A stretch of 38,111 nt of DNA, taken from Acidobacteriota bacterium (GTDB lineage: Bacteria > Acidobacteriota > Terriglobia > Bryobacterales > Bryobacteraceae). Of the stretch, positions 23,547 to 29,670 are shown piece by piece. The stretch covers positions 1-38,111 of the forward strand of contig JAFDVU010000056.1 in NCBI GenBank assembly GCA_018268835.1, given 5' to 3'. The stretch's first letter is position 1; each line of letters begins with the position of its first letter. The notes beneath the pieces are model-generated. The model was given only the letters and a program-made list of their open reading frames with translations, was not told where the DNA came from and searched no databases. The position numbers and the translations under genes were made by a program.

Positions 23547-25352
23547 TTAATTCGCCGAGGGCCGCTCCACGCGATCGACGACGATCACGTCCACCGGGCC
23601 CCTGGAGGATTCCAGGCGCAGCCCGAGTTGTTCCTGAAGGGCGGTGAGGATGGAGGGGAAGCGCGAGTCCTGCGCGGCCGCCGAACCGGGTGGCGGAGGC
23701 GGCAGGGCGGCGGTGGCCTGGTCGGGGAGAAATTCGAGCTTGACGTCAAACGGCTCGCCGTAACCGGTGCGGTCCACGACGGCGCGGCCCATGACCATGG
23801 CGAGCACGCGGACCAGTTCCGGCATGGCGATTTTCCCGCCCTGGATGACGGCGCCCGATGCCGCCAGACCGACGCGCAGGCTGCCGCAGCGGGGCAACCC
23901 GGCCGGACCTTGTCCGGGAGGCGCCATACGGCCGCCCGCCCAGTCCGGTGGCGCGTCCGGGGGAGGCGTTTCGCAGGCGCCATCGACCGGGTGCGGCAGC
24001 TTGAATCCCTTTTTTGCGGCAACGAGGGCGAACACCGGCTGTTCGCGCGTCTCGCGATGGACGCGCAGTTGGAAGCGATCCTCGAGCAGCGATTGGAGCA
24101 TGAGGAATAGTTGGGGACGGCCGACGTTTCCGGCGGCCTTGGCTTCGATCTGGAAACGTTCCCCGTCGATCCACGCCGGCGTGCCCACGATTTGAAACGG
24201 CTGGACGGTGTAGGCGTTCTGGATGAGCAGGCGGAGGGACGCGGTCGCGGAAAGTCCGCCGGGATGGGGGCGTACCATCTGGAAGCCTTGCGTGGTGGAA
24301 GGCTTGATGCTGGCGGCTTCGAATTGGAGACGCGGGGACGATTGGGCGAAGACGAAGGCGGTGCCGGCGGCGAGCAGGATGGCGGCGGCGATGCCGGAAC
24401 CGGAGGCGCCCGGCGGAACCGGACGCGCCTGGCCGAGGAGCCTGGCGACGCGGTCAGTGAGTGATCCGCCGGCGGCGGCGACGGCGGCGCGCAACGGTTG
24501 CAGTTGGGCGGATGCCACTTCGCTCAATGCGCGCGCATAGGTGAGAGCGTCGCCGGTGACCGCGATGGCGAGATCGTCGCAGCAATGTTCGCGCTCGGCG
24601 CGGATGTGGCCGGAGACCCACCAGACGGCGGGGTGGTAGAAGAGCACAGCTTCGACCACGCTTTGCACGAGGTTGACCAGGTAATCGTTACGGCGGATGT
24701 GCGCGAGTTCGTGGAGAAGGAGGGCTTCCACCTGATCGGCGGGCAAGCCGGCGAGGGCGCCCACGGGGACCAGCACGACCGGACGGAGCCATCCGATCGC
24801 AGCCGGTGTTTGGGCGGCAGCGGAGACGAGCAGACGGACCGGCCGGGAGAGGGCGAGGCGGGACTTCAGCGAATCGAGGGCGGACTGCCATTCCTTTGGA
24901 GCCGGGCGGGAGGCCCAGCCGCGGAGACGGATCGTGAACATCCAGCCGCTGGTGAGGCGCAGCAGGAAGCAGATGACGCCGGAGATCCATACCGCGACCA
25001 CCGAGGCGAGGAACGTCGGAGGAACGGCGCGCGCCGATTCGGCGGCAATGGTGGGGATTTCGCGAATCGAGGGCGACCCGGCGGACACGAGGGGCGCAGC
25101 AAAGGATGCGGCGACGGTTTCAGCACCGCCGGGGCGCAGCAGGATCCAGGTCAGCATAGGAGCCGCGACCATGAGCAGGAGCGCGGTGCAGGCCAGGGCG
25201 TAGCGAGACCGGGGGTGCGCGGAGAACGCGAAGAATCGCCGGAGGAGTGCGTAGACAGCGGCGATCAGCACGCCCTGCCACACGAAGTGGAGCAGGGTCG
25301 AGCCGGCACGGCCTACCCAGGGCTGCGCCGGGAAGTCTTGGATCAGGTTCAT
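23547..25352 (-). CDS. M56 (BlaR1-like) membrane metallopeptidase fused to a TIGR03435 domain
   Basis: 601 residues from the ATG at 25350-25352. The N-terminal half has membrane helices (about 20-37, 52-72, 115-133) and the M56 zinc motif HELAH at 214-218, with EREHCCDDLAI following; a further helix is at about 320-337. In BlaR1/MecR1 this protease is turned on by an outside sensor and relieves BlaI-type repression. Here the outside part (about 340-601) is not a penicillin-binding domain but a TIGR03435 domain (FEAASIKPS, LLLIQNAYTV-type region, ending VDVIVVDRVERPSAN), a paralogous family expanded in Solibacter. ATGA overlap with blaI. Confidence 0.9.
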   Translation of the reverse strand: MNLIQDFPAQPWVGRAGSTLLHFVWQGVLIAAVYALLRRFFAFSAHPRSRYALACTALLLMVAAPMLTWILLRPGGAETVAASFAAPLVSAGSPSIREIPTIAAESARAVPPTFLASVVAVWISGVICFLLRLTSGWMFTIRLRGWASRPAPKEWQSALDSLKSRLALSRPVRLLVSAAAQTPAAIGWLRPVVLVPVGALAGLPADQVEALLLHELAHIRRNDYLVNLVQSVVEAVLFYHPAVWWVSGHIRAEREHCCDDLAIAVTGDALTYARALSEVASAQLQPLRAAVAAAGGSLTDRVARLLGQARPVPPGASGSGIAAAILLAAGTAFVFAQSSPRLQFEAASIKPSTTQGFQMVRPHPGGLSATASLRLLIQNAYTVQPFQIVGTPAWIDGERFQIEAKAAGNVGRPQLFLMLQSLLEDRFQLRVHRETREQPVFALVAAKKGFKLPHPVDGACETPPPDAPPDWAGGRMAPPGQGPAGLPRCGSLRVGLAASGAVIQGGKIAMPELVRVLAMVMGRAVVDRTGYGEPFDVKLEFLPDQATAALPPPPPGSAAAQDSRFPSILTALQEQLGLRLESSRGPVDVIVVDRVERPSAN

Positions 25353-25750
25353 TTCTCCCCTCGCTTCTTCTTTTCGAGCGTATCGATCATCCGGCGGATC
25401 TCGGCCAGTTCCCCGGCGGAGGTGGAACCGGCGCCGAGCGCGCCGAGAATCAGTTGCCGGGCTGAGCCTCCGAATACGCGGTTCACGAGGTCGCCAGCGA
25501 TGCGGCGCTGCATTTGCGCCTGCGGCACGGCGGACTCGTAGACGTGAGCGCCGAAGCGCTCGGTGCGGCGCAGCAGGCCCTTCCCGGTCATCAACTGCAT
25601 CTGTTTCAGGGTGGTGCTGTAGCCGCAGTCTTTGGCCAGGGCCTCGTGCACCTCGCGGACGGTGGCCGGTCCCAGGCGCCAGAGAGCGGCGAGGATGTCG
25701 ACTTCGGCGGGGGTAGGCATCGGAGGTTCCGGTTTCGCGGATCTGGGCAT
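25349..25750 (-). CDS. blaI: BlaI/MecI-family transcriptional repressor
   Basis: 133 residues. Winged-helix DNA-binding domain (about 11-80: PTPAEVDILAALWRLGPATV, VHEALAKDCGYSTTLKQM, MTGKGLLRRTERFGAHVYE) and a helical dimerisation tail (about 85-133). Such repressors are cut after the partner M56 protease is activated. It overlaps that gene by 4 bases (ATGA). The promoter directly upstream contains two near-identical palindromes, so self-repression is expected. The start ATG lies 8 bases after the -10 box, suggesting a leaderless mRNA. A second start at MPTPAEVD is possible. The symbol marks the family; no link to beta-lactam resistance is implied. Confidence 0.92.
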   Translation of the reverse strand: MPRSAKPEPPMPTPAEVDILAALWRLGPATVREVHEALAKDCGYSTTLKQMQLMTGKGLLRRTERFGAHVYESAVPQAQMQRRIAGDLVNRVFGGSARQLILGALGAGSTSAGELAEIRRMIDTLEKKKRGEK

Positions 25751-25758
25751 GTGGGACG

Positions 25759-25800
25759 AGCGTACAACGATAAAAATCGTATGTCAACGAAAAAAATCGT
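25759..25800 (-). promoter_or_regulatory. blaI-M56 promoter with two BlaI-type operators
   Basis: On the minus strand a perfect -35 TTGACA (25782-25787) is separated by 17 bases from a -10 TACGCT (25759-25764). Two imperfect palindromes, ACGATAAAAATCGT (25767-25780, in the spacer) and ACGAAAAAAATCGT (25787-25800, touching the -35), repeat every 20 bases, about two helical turns. The layout strongly suggests cooperative repressor binding that blocks RNA polymerase. Confidence 0.8.
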
Positions 25801-25958
25801 AGCATGAGCGGTCGCCCTATGACGCCATGGGCATTGCCGGTCTGTCGGGCACGAGTTTCCGTTTTGTTATGGGAGGCATGAGACTTTCGCGCTTGCGAGA
25901 AACAACCAGGGGCCGCTTTTGAAAAATGACCCAGCGAATCGGAGTCGGGCTTTTACAG
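25801..25958. other. Intergenic region at the left edge of the low-GC island
   Basis: No gene seen. GC falls noticeably here relative to the left flank. I looked for a third copy of the tRNA-Phe 3' fragment and did not see one. Confidence 0.4.
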
Positions 25959-26522
25959 CTACTTCTTTTTTCCGAGGGTGGAAGGATCAACTGGATCTGC
26001 GACGACGTCCGCTACCGTCTGGATCACCAAACGGCCACAGGCCGCGCCCAGGTGACCAAAGCCGCACAGAGCGCGGGGCTGCGGTTCAACGGCATCGAAT
26101 CTTCCCGTGAGTGTTGCCGTCACGTGGTAAAGATAGCAGTCATAACAGGCCTTGGCCTTTCTTACCGCGGTGAGATAGTGGTGGAATCGCCGGAATTCCG
26201 GGTTCTGGACGAGTGCCAGGCTATCTCGCGGAACCATGTCGCCGCAGCACCAGCTTGTGGGTTGGCTCTTGGGTCCGCTGCCGTACTCAAGCCAGAGATA
26301 GTCTATCTTCTTCTCCGTACAGTCATCAGCTGAGATCCTGAAATTCTCGAAAGCGATCTGAATGGGAGCGCGGAGAGTGATGATTTTGCCGCTGAACGAT
26401 GCCGGCGATTTAACAACCTCGCACACGGTTGTCGGGATCGACTGAGCGGACTTCGTCTGCCCGGACGCCAATACGGGTAGCACGGCAACGAAGGTAATTG
26501 CGGCCTGGATCGTCAGACCCAT
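25959..26522 (-). CDS. Cys-rich secreted protein of unknown function
   Basis: 187 residues with a signal peptide (MGLTIQAAITFVAVLPVLASG). The mature part has nine cysteines (TTVCEVV, DDCTEKK, WCCGDM, ACYDCY, LCGFGH, ACGRL). An OB-like beta pattern early on (SFSGKIITLRAPIQIAFENF) is followed by DYLWLEYGSGP. Not recognised as a named family. Codon use is visibly less GC-biased than in the flanking genes, consistent with acquired DNA. A possible -10 (TAGTAT on the minus strand, 26532-26537) lies 9 bases before the ATG. The tail of a broken brnT begins about 40 bases upstream on the other strand. Confidence 0.7.
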   Translation of the reverse strand: MGLTIQAAITFVAVLPVLASGQTKSAQSIPTTVCEVVKSPASFSGKIITLRAPIQIAFENFRISADDCTEKKIDYLWLEYGSGPKSQPTSWCCGDMVPRDSLALVQNPEFRRFHHYLTAVRKAKACYDCYLYHVTATLTGRFDAVEPQPRALCGFGHLGAACGRLVIQTVADVVADPVDPSTLGKKK

Positions 26523-26561
26523 GACAGTCTCATACTAGCAACTAGCGCCATTGTGTGAACT

Positions 26562-26739
26562 GCATCACAATCGCGGACTACGAAAACAACCGAACGAGCA
26601 ACGATTCGTGACGCCTGGCGCGGGTGCGATGGGCCGATTGCTCGTGGTCGTGTACACGTGGCATGGCGAGAACATTCGGGTCATTTCGGCGCGTCCTGCC
26701 GAAGCCCCCGAGCGCGCACAGTGCGAGGGAGAGCGATGA
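26562..26739 (+). pseudogene. Broken brnT toxin gene (5' half lost, one-base deletion)
   Basis: Aligned with the intact brnT at 27348-27626, this copy begins in mid-gene (ITIADYE against ITITDDE) and lacks about the first 30 codons with its promoter. A one-base deletion near 26597 shifts the frame; after it the match resumes (RFVTPGAGAMGRLLVVVYTW, RVISARPAEA). No plausible complete toxin can be made. The stop still overlaps the downstream antitoxin ATG by 4 bases (ATGA at 26736-26739), as in the intact pair. Confidence 0.8.
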
Positions 26740-27005
26740 AAGACCGATACGATTTCAGCAGAGGCAAACGCGGCCGGGTTGTTGCGGCGGAGCGCGCGCC
26801 CGAGGGCAAGGTCCGCATCACGATCCGGCTCGACCAGGACGTTGTCGATCGCTTTTTTCAGATGGCCGAAGCGTCAGGCGGCGGGACCGGATATCAGACG
26901 CTGATCAACGCGGCCCTTCGGGAATATCTCGATGGCAAGGCACCGCGATTCGAGGATGCGCTGCGACGGATCATTCGCGAGGAACTGAAGTCGAACGCGA
27001 CTTAG
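26736..27005 (+). CDS. brnA: BrnA-like antitoxin, orphaned by decay of its toxin
   Basis: 89 residues, complete. N-terminal toxin-binding part (MKDRYDFSRGKRG) followed by a ribbon-helix-helix DNA-binding domain (VRITIRLDQDVVDRFFQMAE, then GYQTLINAALREYLDG). It is very close in sequence to the second copy at 27623-27892, so it may still bind that pair's toxin or operator. With the toxin next to it broken, it is an orphan antitoxin. Its own promoter is not evident since the brnT 5' region is gone. Confidence 0.85.
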   Translation: MKDRYDFSRGKRGRVVAAERAPEGKVRITIRLDQDVVDRFFQMAEASGGGTGYQTLINAALREYLDGKAPRFEDALRRIIREELKSNAT

Positions 27006-27096
27006 ACGTTGGCTCAACAGTTACGGACTGTCGTTCTTCACTACGATCGGGATTCTGTTTGGCTGACCTTTCACGCTTCGCGCGTGCGGGATAGTC

Positions 27097-27140
27097 GGTG
27101 GCCAGGGACGGAATCGAACCGCCGACGCCAGCCTTTTCAG
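27097..27140 (-). repeat. Left copy of a 44-base tRNA-Phe 3' fragment (probable att site)
   Basis: Read on the minus strand it holds the anticodon loop CTGAAAA (GAA anticodon), the 3' anticodon stem GGCTG, the T arm GGCGGTTCGATTCCGTC, and the acceptor strand CCTGGCC-A-CC. The D arm and 5' half are absent and the final CCA is incomplete (CCG). It is identical over 44 bases to 28371-28414. A tRNA 3'-end fragment is the normal footprint of an integrated element. Confidence 0.85.
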
Positions 27141-27178
27141 CGATGACCAATCAATGAGTTACGGATAGCCATCGCTGA
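27137..27178. repeat. 9-bp inverted repeat at the inner edge of the left att copy
   Basis: TCAGCGATG (27137-27145) pairs perfectly with CATCGCTGA (27170-27178), loop 24 bases. The left arm begins inside the tRNA fragment and extends into the element, so the junction itself is structured. Confidence 0.6.
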
Positions 27179-27206
27179 TTTAAAAAGACTTAGGCGTTCT
27201 CCGTCG

Positions 27207-27257
27207 GGACGCAGTTTGGACGCAATTCCCGTTTTGGACGCAATTTGGACGCAGAAA
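27207..27257 (+). repeat. Left iteron cluster, two tandem pairs of an 11-base unit
   Basis: Units of the form GGACGCA(A/G)TTT at 27207, 27218, 27236 and 27247, in the same orientation, the pairs separated by 7 bases. The 11-base period places sites on one helix face. A matching pair lies at 28291-28312. They may be arm-type integrase sites or the tail of a lost integrase gene. Confidence 0.7.
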
Positions 27258-27312
27258 CCGCACGCCCCCGTAATCGCCCCGAATGCCCCCACATCTCCCC
27301 GCAGCGTCAGAG

Positions 27313-27341
27313 TTGACGTATGCACAAACGGTATGTACTCT
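27313..27341 (+). promoter_or_regulatory. brnTA promoter, TTGACG-17-TACTCT
   Basis: -35 TTGACG (27313-27318), 17-base spacer, -10 TACTCT (27336-27341), then 6 bases to a GTG at 27348. This makes the GTG the likely start (leaderless) and places the upstream ATG at 27333 before the transcription start. The spacer holds repeated GTATG words that could form the antitoxin operator. Confidence 0.65.
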
Positions 27342-27347
27342 GAAGCT

Positions 27348-27626
27348 GTGGGCTTCGAGTGGGATGAGGCGGGCAAGGCCGGAATCAACTTTCGCAAGCA
27401 CGGCGTCCGCATGCCCGAAGCGATTCCGGTTTTTGACGACCCGTACGCCATCACGATCACGGATGACGAATCCGATCCGGACGAGCGACGATTCGTAACG
27501 CTTGGCGTGGGTGCGATGGGTCGATTGCTTGTTGTCGTGTACACGTGGCGAGGCAAGAACATTCGCATCATTTCCGCGCGTCCTGCCGAAGCCCATGAGT
27601 TCGAACAATATGAGGCAGAACGATGA
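27348..27626 (+). CDS. brnT: BrnT-family toxin (RelE-fold ribonuclease)
   Basis: 92 residues from the GTG at 27348, chosen because BrnT proteins start at an F-E-W-D motif and the promoter sits just upstream; an ATG 15 bases earlier is the alternative. Visible: GFEWDEAGKAGINFRKHGV, PEAIPVFDDPY, a DDESDPDERRF segment, LLVVVYTW and IISARPAEAHE near the end, all family-typical. BrnT arrests growth by cutting RNA and is neutralised by BrnA. The stop overlaps the brnA ATG by 4 bases. It is the cargo of the tRNA-Phe-flanked segment. Confidence 0.9.
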   Translation: MGFEWDEAGKAGINFRKHGVRMPEAIPVFDDPYAITITDDESDPDERRFVTLGVGAMGRLLVVVYTWRGKNIRIISARPAEAHEFEQYEAER

Positions 27627-27892
27627 AAGACCGATACGATTTCAGCAAAGGCAAGCGGGGCCTGGTTGTTCCGGTGGAACCCGAACCGGAAGGCAAGGTG
27701 CGCATTACCATTCGGCTCGACCAAGACGTTGTGGACCGATTCCTTCAGATTGCCGAAGCCTCTGGTGGTGCGACCGGATATCAGACGCTCATCAACGCGG
27801 CGTTGCGGGAATACCTAGATGGAAAGGTGCCGCGATTCGAGGATGCCCTCCGCCGAATCATCCGCGAGGAACTGAAATCAAGTGCCGCTTGA
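27623..27892 (+). CDS. brnA: BrnA-family antitoxin (ribbon-helix-helix)
   Basis: 89 residues. N-terminal segment MKDRYDFSKGKRGLVV for toxin contact, then a C-terminal ribbon-helix-helix domain (VRITIRLDQDVVDRFLQIAE, GYQTLINAALREYLDG, EDALRRIIREELKS). In known systems the BrnTA complex binds its own promoter and represses it. Translationally coupled to brnT. Close paralogue of 26736-27005. Confidence 0.92.
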   Translation: MKDRYDFSKGKRGLVVPVEPEPEGKVRITIRLDQDVVDRFLQIAEASGGATGYQTLINAALREYLDGKVPRFEDALRRIIREELKSSAA

Positions 27893-27897
27893 GGTTC

Positions 27898-28266
27898 TCA
27901 ACATTCCGGCTTGGCTGCTGGGCCTCGGTACATAGAAACGCACCGTCGAGAACCAGCAAATGCCCGGAGAATTTGCCTGATGTCCTTTCCTTCGACGACA
28001 CCAACTTCCACAAGCCGCGCCACTCCGTCAACGGCATGTGTGAATCGTGAGCCGCACCAGTCAAAGAAAGCGCCAGATTCCCCTTCGCCCCAGGGGAGTT
28101 CTTCAAAATAGCAGGGATGCGGACTGATTGCAGAGATGTCCTCCGAAGTCCACCAGAGCCTGTAGGGACCTTTCAAGGATAAATACTCCCCGAGGAATGT
28201 TCCATGCCCACGTTCGACTTGTGACCGCGCCTCAGCCCAAGATATCGACCTACCAGTCTTCCGCAT
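27898..28266 (-). CDS. Unknown protein, second cargo gene of the mini-island
   Basis: 122 residues, convergent with brnA and ending 5 bases from its stop. Trp- and Cys-containing globular sequence (YRLWWTSEDISAISPHPCYF, GAFFDWCGSRFTHAVDGVA, GKDIRQILRAFAGSRRCVS). No membrane segment, signal peptide or known motif. It looks coding because of mixed amino-acid content and lack of the Arg/Ala bias of shadow frames. The start is uncertain. The right iteron pair lies 25 bases upstream of the start. Confidence 0.6.
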   Translation of the reverse strand: MRKTGRSISWAEARSQVERGHGTFLGEYLSLKGPYRLWWTSEDISAISPHPCYFEELPWGEGESGAFFDWCGSRFTHAVDGVARLVEVGVVEGKDIRQILRAFAGSRRCVSMYRGPAAKPEC

Positions 28267-28290
28267 CCGCTCAGCAAACCGCCGTCACTT

Positions 28291-28312
28291 GGACGCAGTT
28301 TGGACGCAGTTT
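28291..28312 (+). repeat. Right iteron pair (two perfect 11-base units)
   Basis: GGACGCAGTTT at 28291-28301 and again at 28302-28312, same orientation and sequence as the left cluster. They lie 59 bases inside the right tRNA fragment, mirroring the left cluster 67 bases inside the left fragment. Confidence 0.75.
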
Positions 28313-28370
28313 GAAAATCTGAGCGACTTTCGAACTGCTGAATTCTGATGTAAGTGCTTTATTTTGAGGT

Positions 28371-28414
28371 GGTGGCCAGGGACGGAATCGAACCGCCGAC
28401 GCCAGCCTTTTCAG
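28371..28414 (-). repeat. Right copy of the tRNA-Phe 3' fragment (probable att site)
   Basis: Identical over 44 bases to 27097-27140. Here the minus-strand sequence ends in a complete CCA (with the base at 28370) and the 5' side continues into CAGCC (28415-28419), completing the anticodon stem. No D arm follows, so it is not a functional tRNA gene. The stop codon of the blaI-like fragment lies inside it. Confidence 0.85.
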
Positions 28415-28533
28415 GGCTGTCCCGGGAAATCCTGAAGCACGCCGGGAATCAGTCGCCGGGGCGAGCCTCCGCGTATCCTGTTCAACAGGTCCGCGACGAT
28501 CTGCCGCTGCAGCCGCGCCCGCTCGGGTGCGGC
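28411..28533 (-). pseudogene. Fragment of a second blaI-like regulator gene
   Basis: About 40 codons on the minus strand (ARLQRQIVADLLNRIRGGSP then RRLIPGVLQ) match the C-terminal dimerisation part of the BlaI at 25349-25750 (AQMQRRIAGDLVNRVFGGSA then RQLILGALG). The helix-turn-helix half is missing and the other end runs into the tRNA fragment. It abuts the lactonase gene. Confidence 0.7.
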
Positions 28534-28542
28534 GGGGGTCCG

Positions 28543-29670
28543 CTACTTCACGTTCGAGAAGGCGACGCAGACCGGATTGCCGGCGCTCCAGGTTTCGCCG
28601 GCGGGGGTGAGGGCGCCGGTCTTGCCGTCGATGCGGAAGAGCACGACGTTGTCGGAGTCCTGGTTGGCGGCGAGCAGGTAGGCGCCGGTAGGGTCGATGG
28701 CGAAGTTGCGCGGCGTCTTGCCCTGGGTGGGGGTGTGGCCGATGAGTTGCAATCGCCCGCTGGGGCCGTCGATGCGGAAGGAGGCGATGGCGTCGTAGCC
28801 GCGAATGGAGGCATAGAGAAAAGGTCCGCGGACGGCGATCTCGGCGCCGCTGCGGTTGCCGTTGTAGCCCTCGGGCACGAGCGGAACGGTCTGCAATTCC
28901 TCGAGCGTGGGACGCTGCGGCGTGTAGCGGAAAGAGGTGACGCTGGCAGACATTTCGCAGGTGACGTAGACGAACTTGCCGTCTCCGCGGAAGGCGATGT
29001 GGCGCGGACCGGAGCCGGGAGCGAGTTTGACGCTGGACGCCTCGGTCACGTTGAGCCCGCCGGAATCAGCTTCGATGGGGTAGATCAGCACCTGGTCGAG
29101 CCCGAGGTCGGCGACCAGCAGGGAGCGGTTGTCGGGCGAGACCACGGCGTTGTGGGCGTGCGGGCCGCGCTGCCGCTGGGGGTTGACGCTGGAGCCGGAG
29201 TGCTGGGCGAAGACGCTGGCTTCGGCGAGGGAGCCATCGGGTTGCACGGGTAGTGCGGCCACGCTGCCGCTGCCGTAGTTGGCCACGTAGACCCAGCGTC
29301 CGCCGCGGTCGGTGGTGAGATGGCAGGGGCCGGAGCCGTGGGAGGAGACGCGGTTGAGCGCCTTGAGTTGGCCGGTGGCGGCGTCGATGCGGAAGGCGCT
29401 CACGCCGCCGGTGTTGTCCTCATTGACGGCGTAGAGGAACTTCTGGTTGGGATGCACCGCGACGAAGGAGGGGTTGGATGTCTCGGCGGCAAGGCCGAGC
29501 GAGGTGAACTTGCCTTCGCCTGGAATCCAGCGCCACGCGTAGATGCCTTTACTGGCGCCGCGGGTGTAGGTGCCGATCCACGCGATCCACTCGGTCTTCG
29601 CCGGCGGCTTGGGAGCCTGCGCCCACAGGGGGAGTCCGGCGGCCAGTTGAAGAAAGCTGCGTCGTTTCAT
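28543..29670 (-). CDS. Secreted seven-bladed beta-propeller, lactonase (PF10282-type) family
   Basis: 375 residues. The start MKRRSFLQLAAGLPLWAQA is a Tat-like signal (RRSFLQ). Repeating propeller blades end in segments such as FLYAVNEDNTGGVSAFRID, WVYVANYGSGSVAALPV, FVYVTCEMSASVTSF and YLLAANQDSDNVVLFRID; the conserved GPRHIAF and HAHNAV segments of 6-phosphogluconolactonase-like propellers are present. Export suggests a lactone substrate outside the cytoplasm rather than the pentose phosphate pathway step. It overlaps the upstream mutarotase-like gene by 4 bases (ATGA at 29667-29670). Confidence 0.88.
   Translation of the reverse strand: MKRRSFLQLAAGLPLWAQAPKPPAKTEWIAWIGTYTRGASKGIYAWRWIPGEGKFTSLGLAAETSNPSFVAVHPNQKFLYAVNEDNTGGVSAFRIDAATGQLKALNRVSSHGSGPCHLTTDRGGRWVYVANYGSGSVAALPVQPDGSLAEASVFAQHSGSSVNPQRQRGPHAHNAVVSPDNRSLLVADLGLDQVLIYPIEADSGGLNVTEASSVKLAPGSGPRHIAFRGDGKFVYVTCEMSASVTSFRYTPQRPTLEELQTVPLVPEGYNGNRSGAEIAVRGPFLYASIRGYDAIASFRIDGPSGRLQLIGHTPTQGKTPRNFAIDPTGAYLLAANQDSDNVVLFRIDGKTGALTPAGETWSAGNPVCVAFSNVK

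Noticed and set aside
25926..26333. Plus-strand frame of 135 codons antisense to the Cys-rich protein
   Set aside because: No signal peptide or domain; the minus-strand frame has a clear signal peptide and paired cysteines.
27333..27347. ATG at 27333 as the brnT start
   Set aside because: It lies before the predicted transcription start; GTG 27348 gives the family-typical N terminus and fits the promoter. Kept only as an alternative.
28128..28322. Plus-strand frame of 64 codons ending in WTQFGRSLKI
   Set aside because: Antisense to the 122-residue gene; the ending reflects the iterons. It could be an integrase tail, but nothing upstream resembles an integrase.
28371..28460. Complete tRNA-Phe gene on the minus strand
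   Set aside because: The anticodon arm, T arm and acceptor 3' strand are present, but there is no D arm or 5' acceptor strand; the 5' side reads as a blaI-like fragment.
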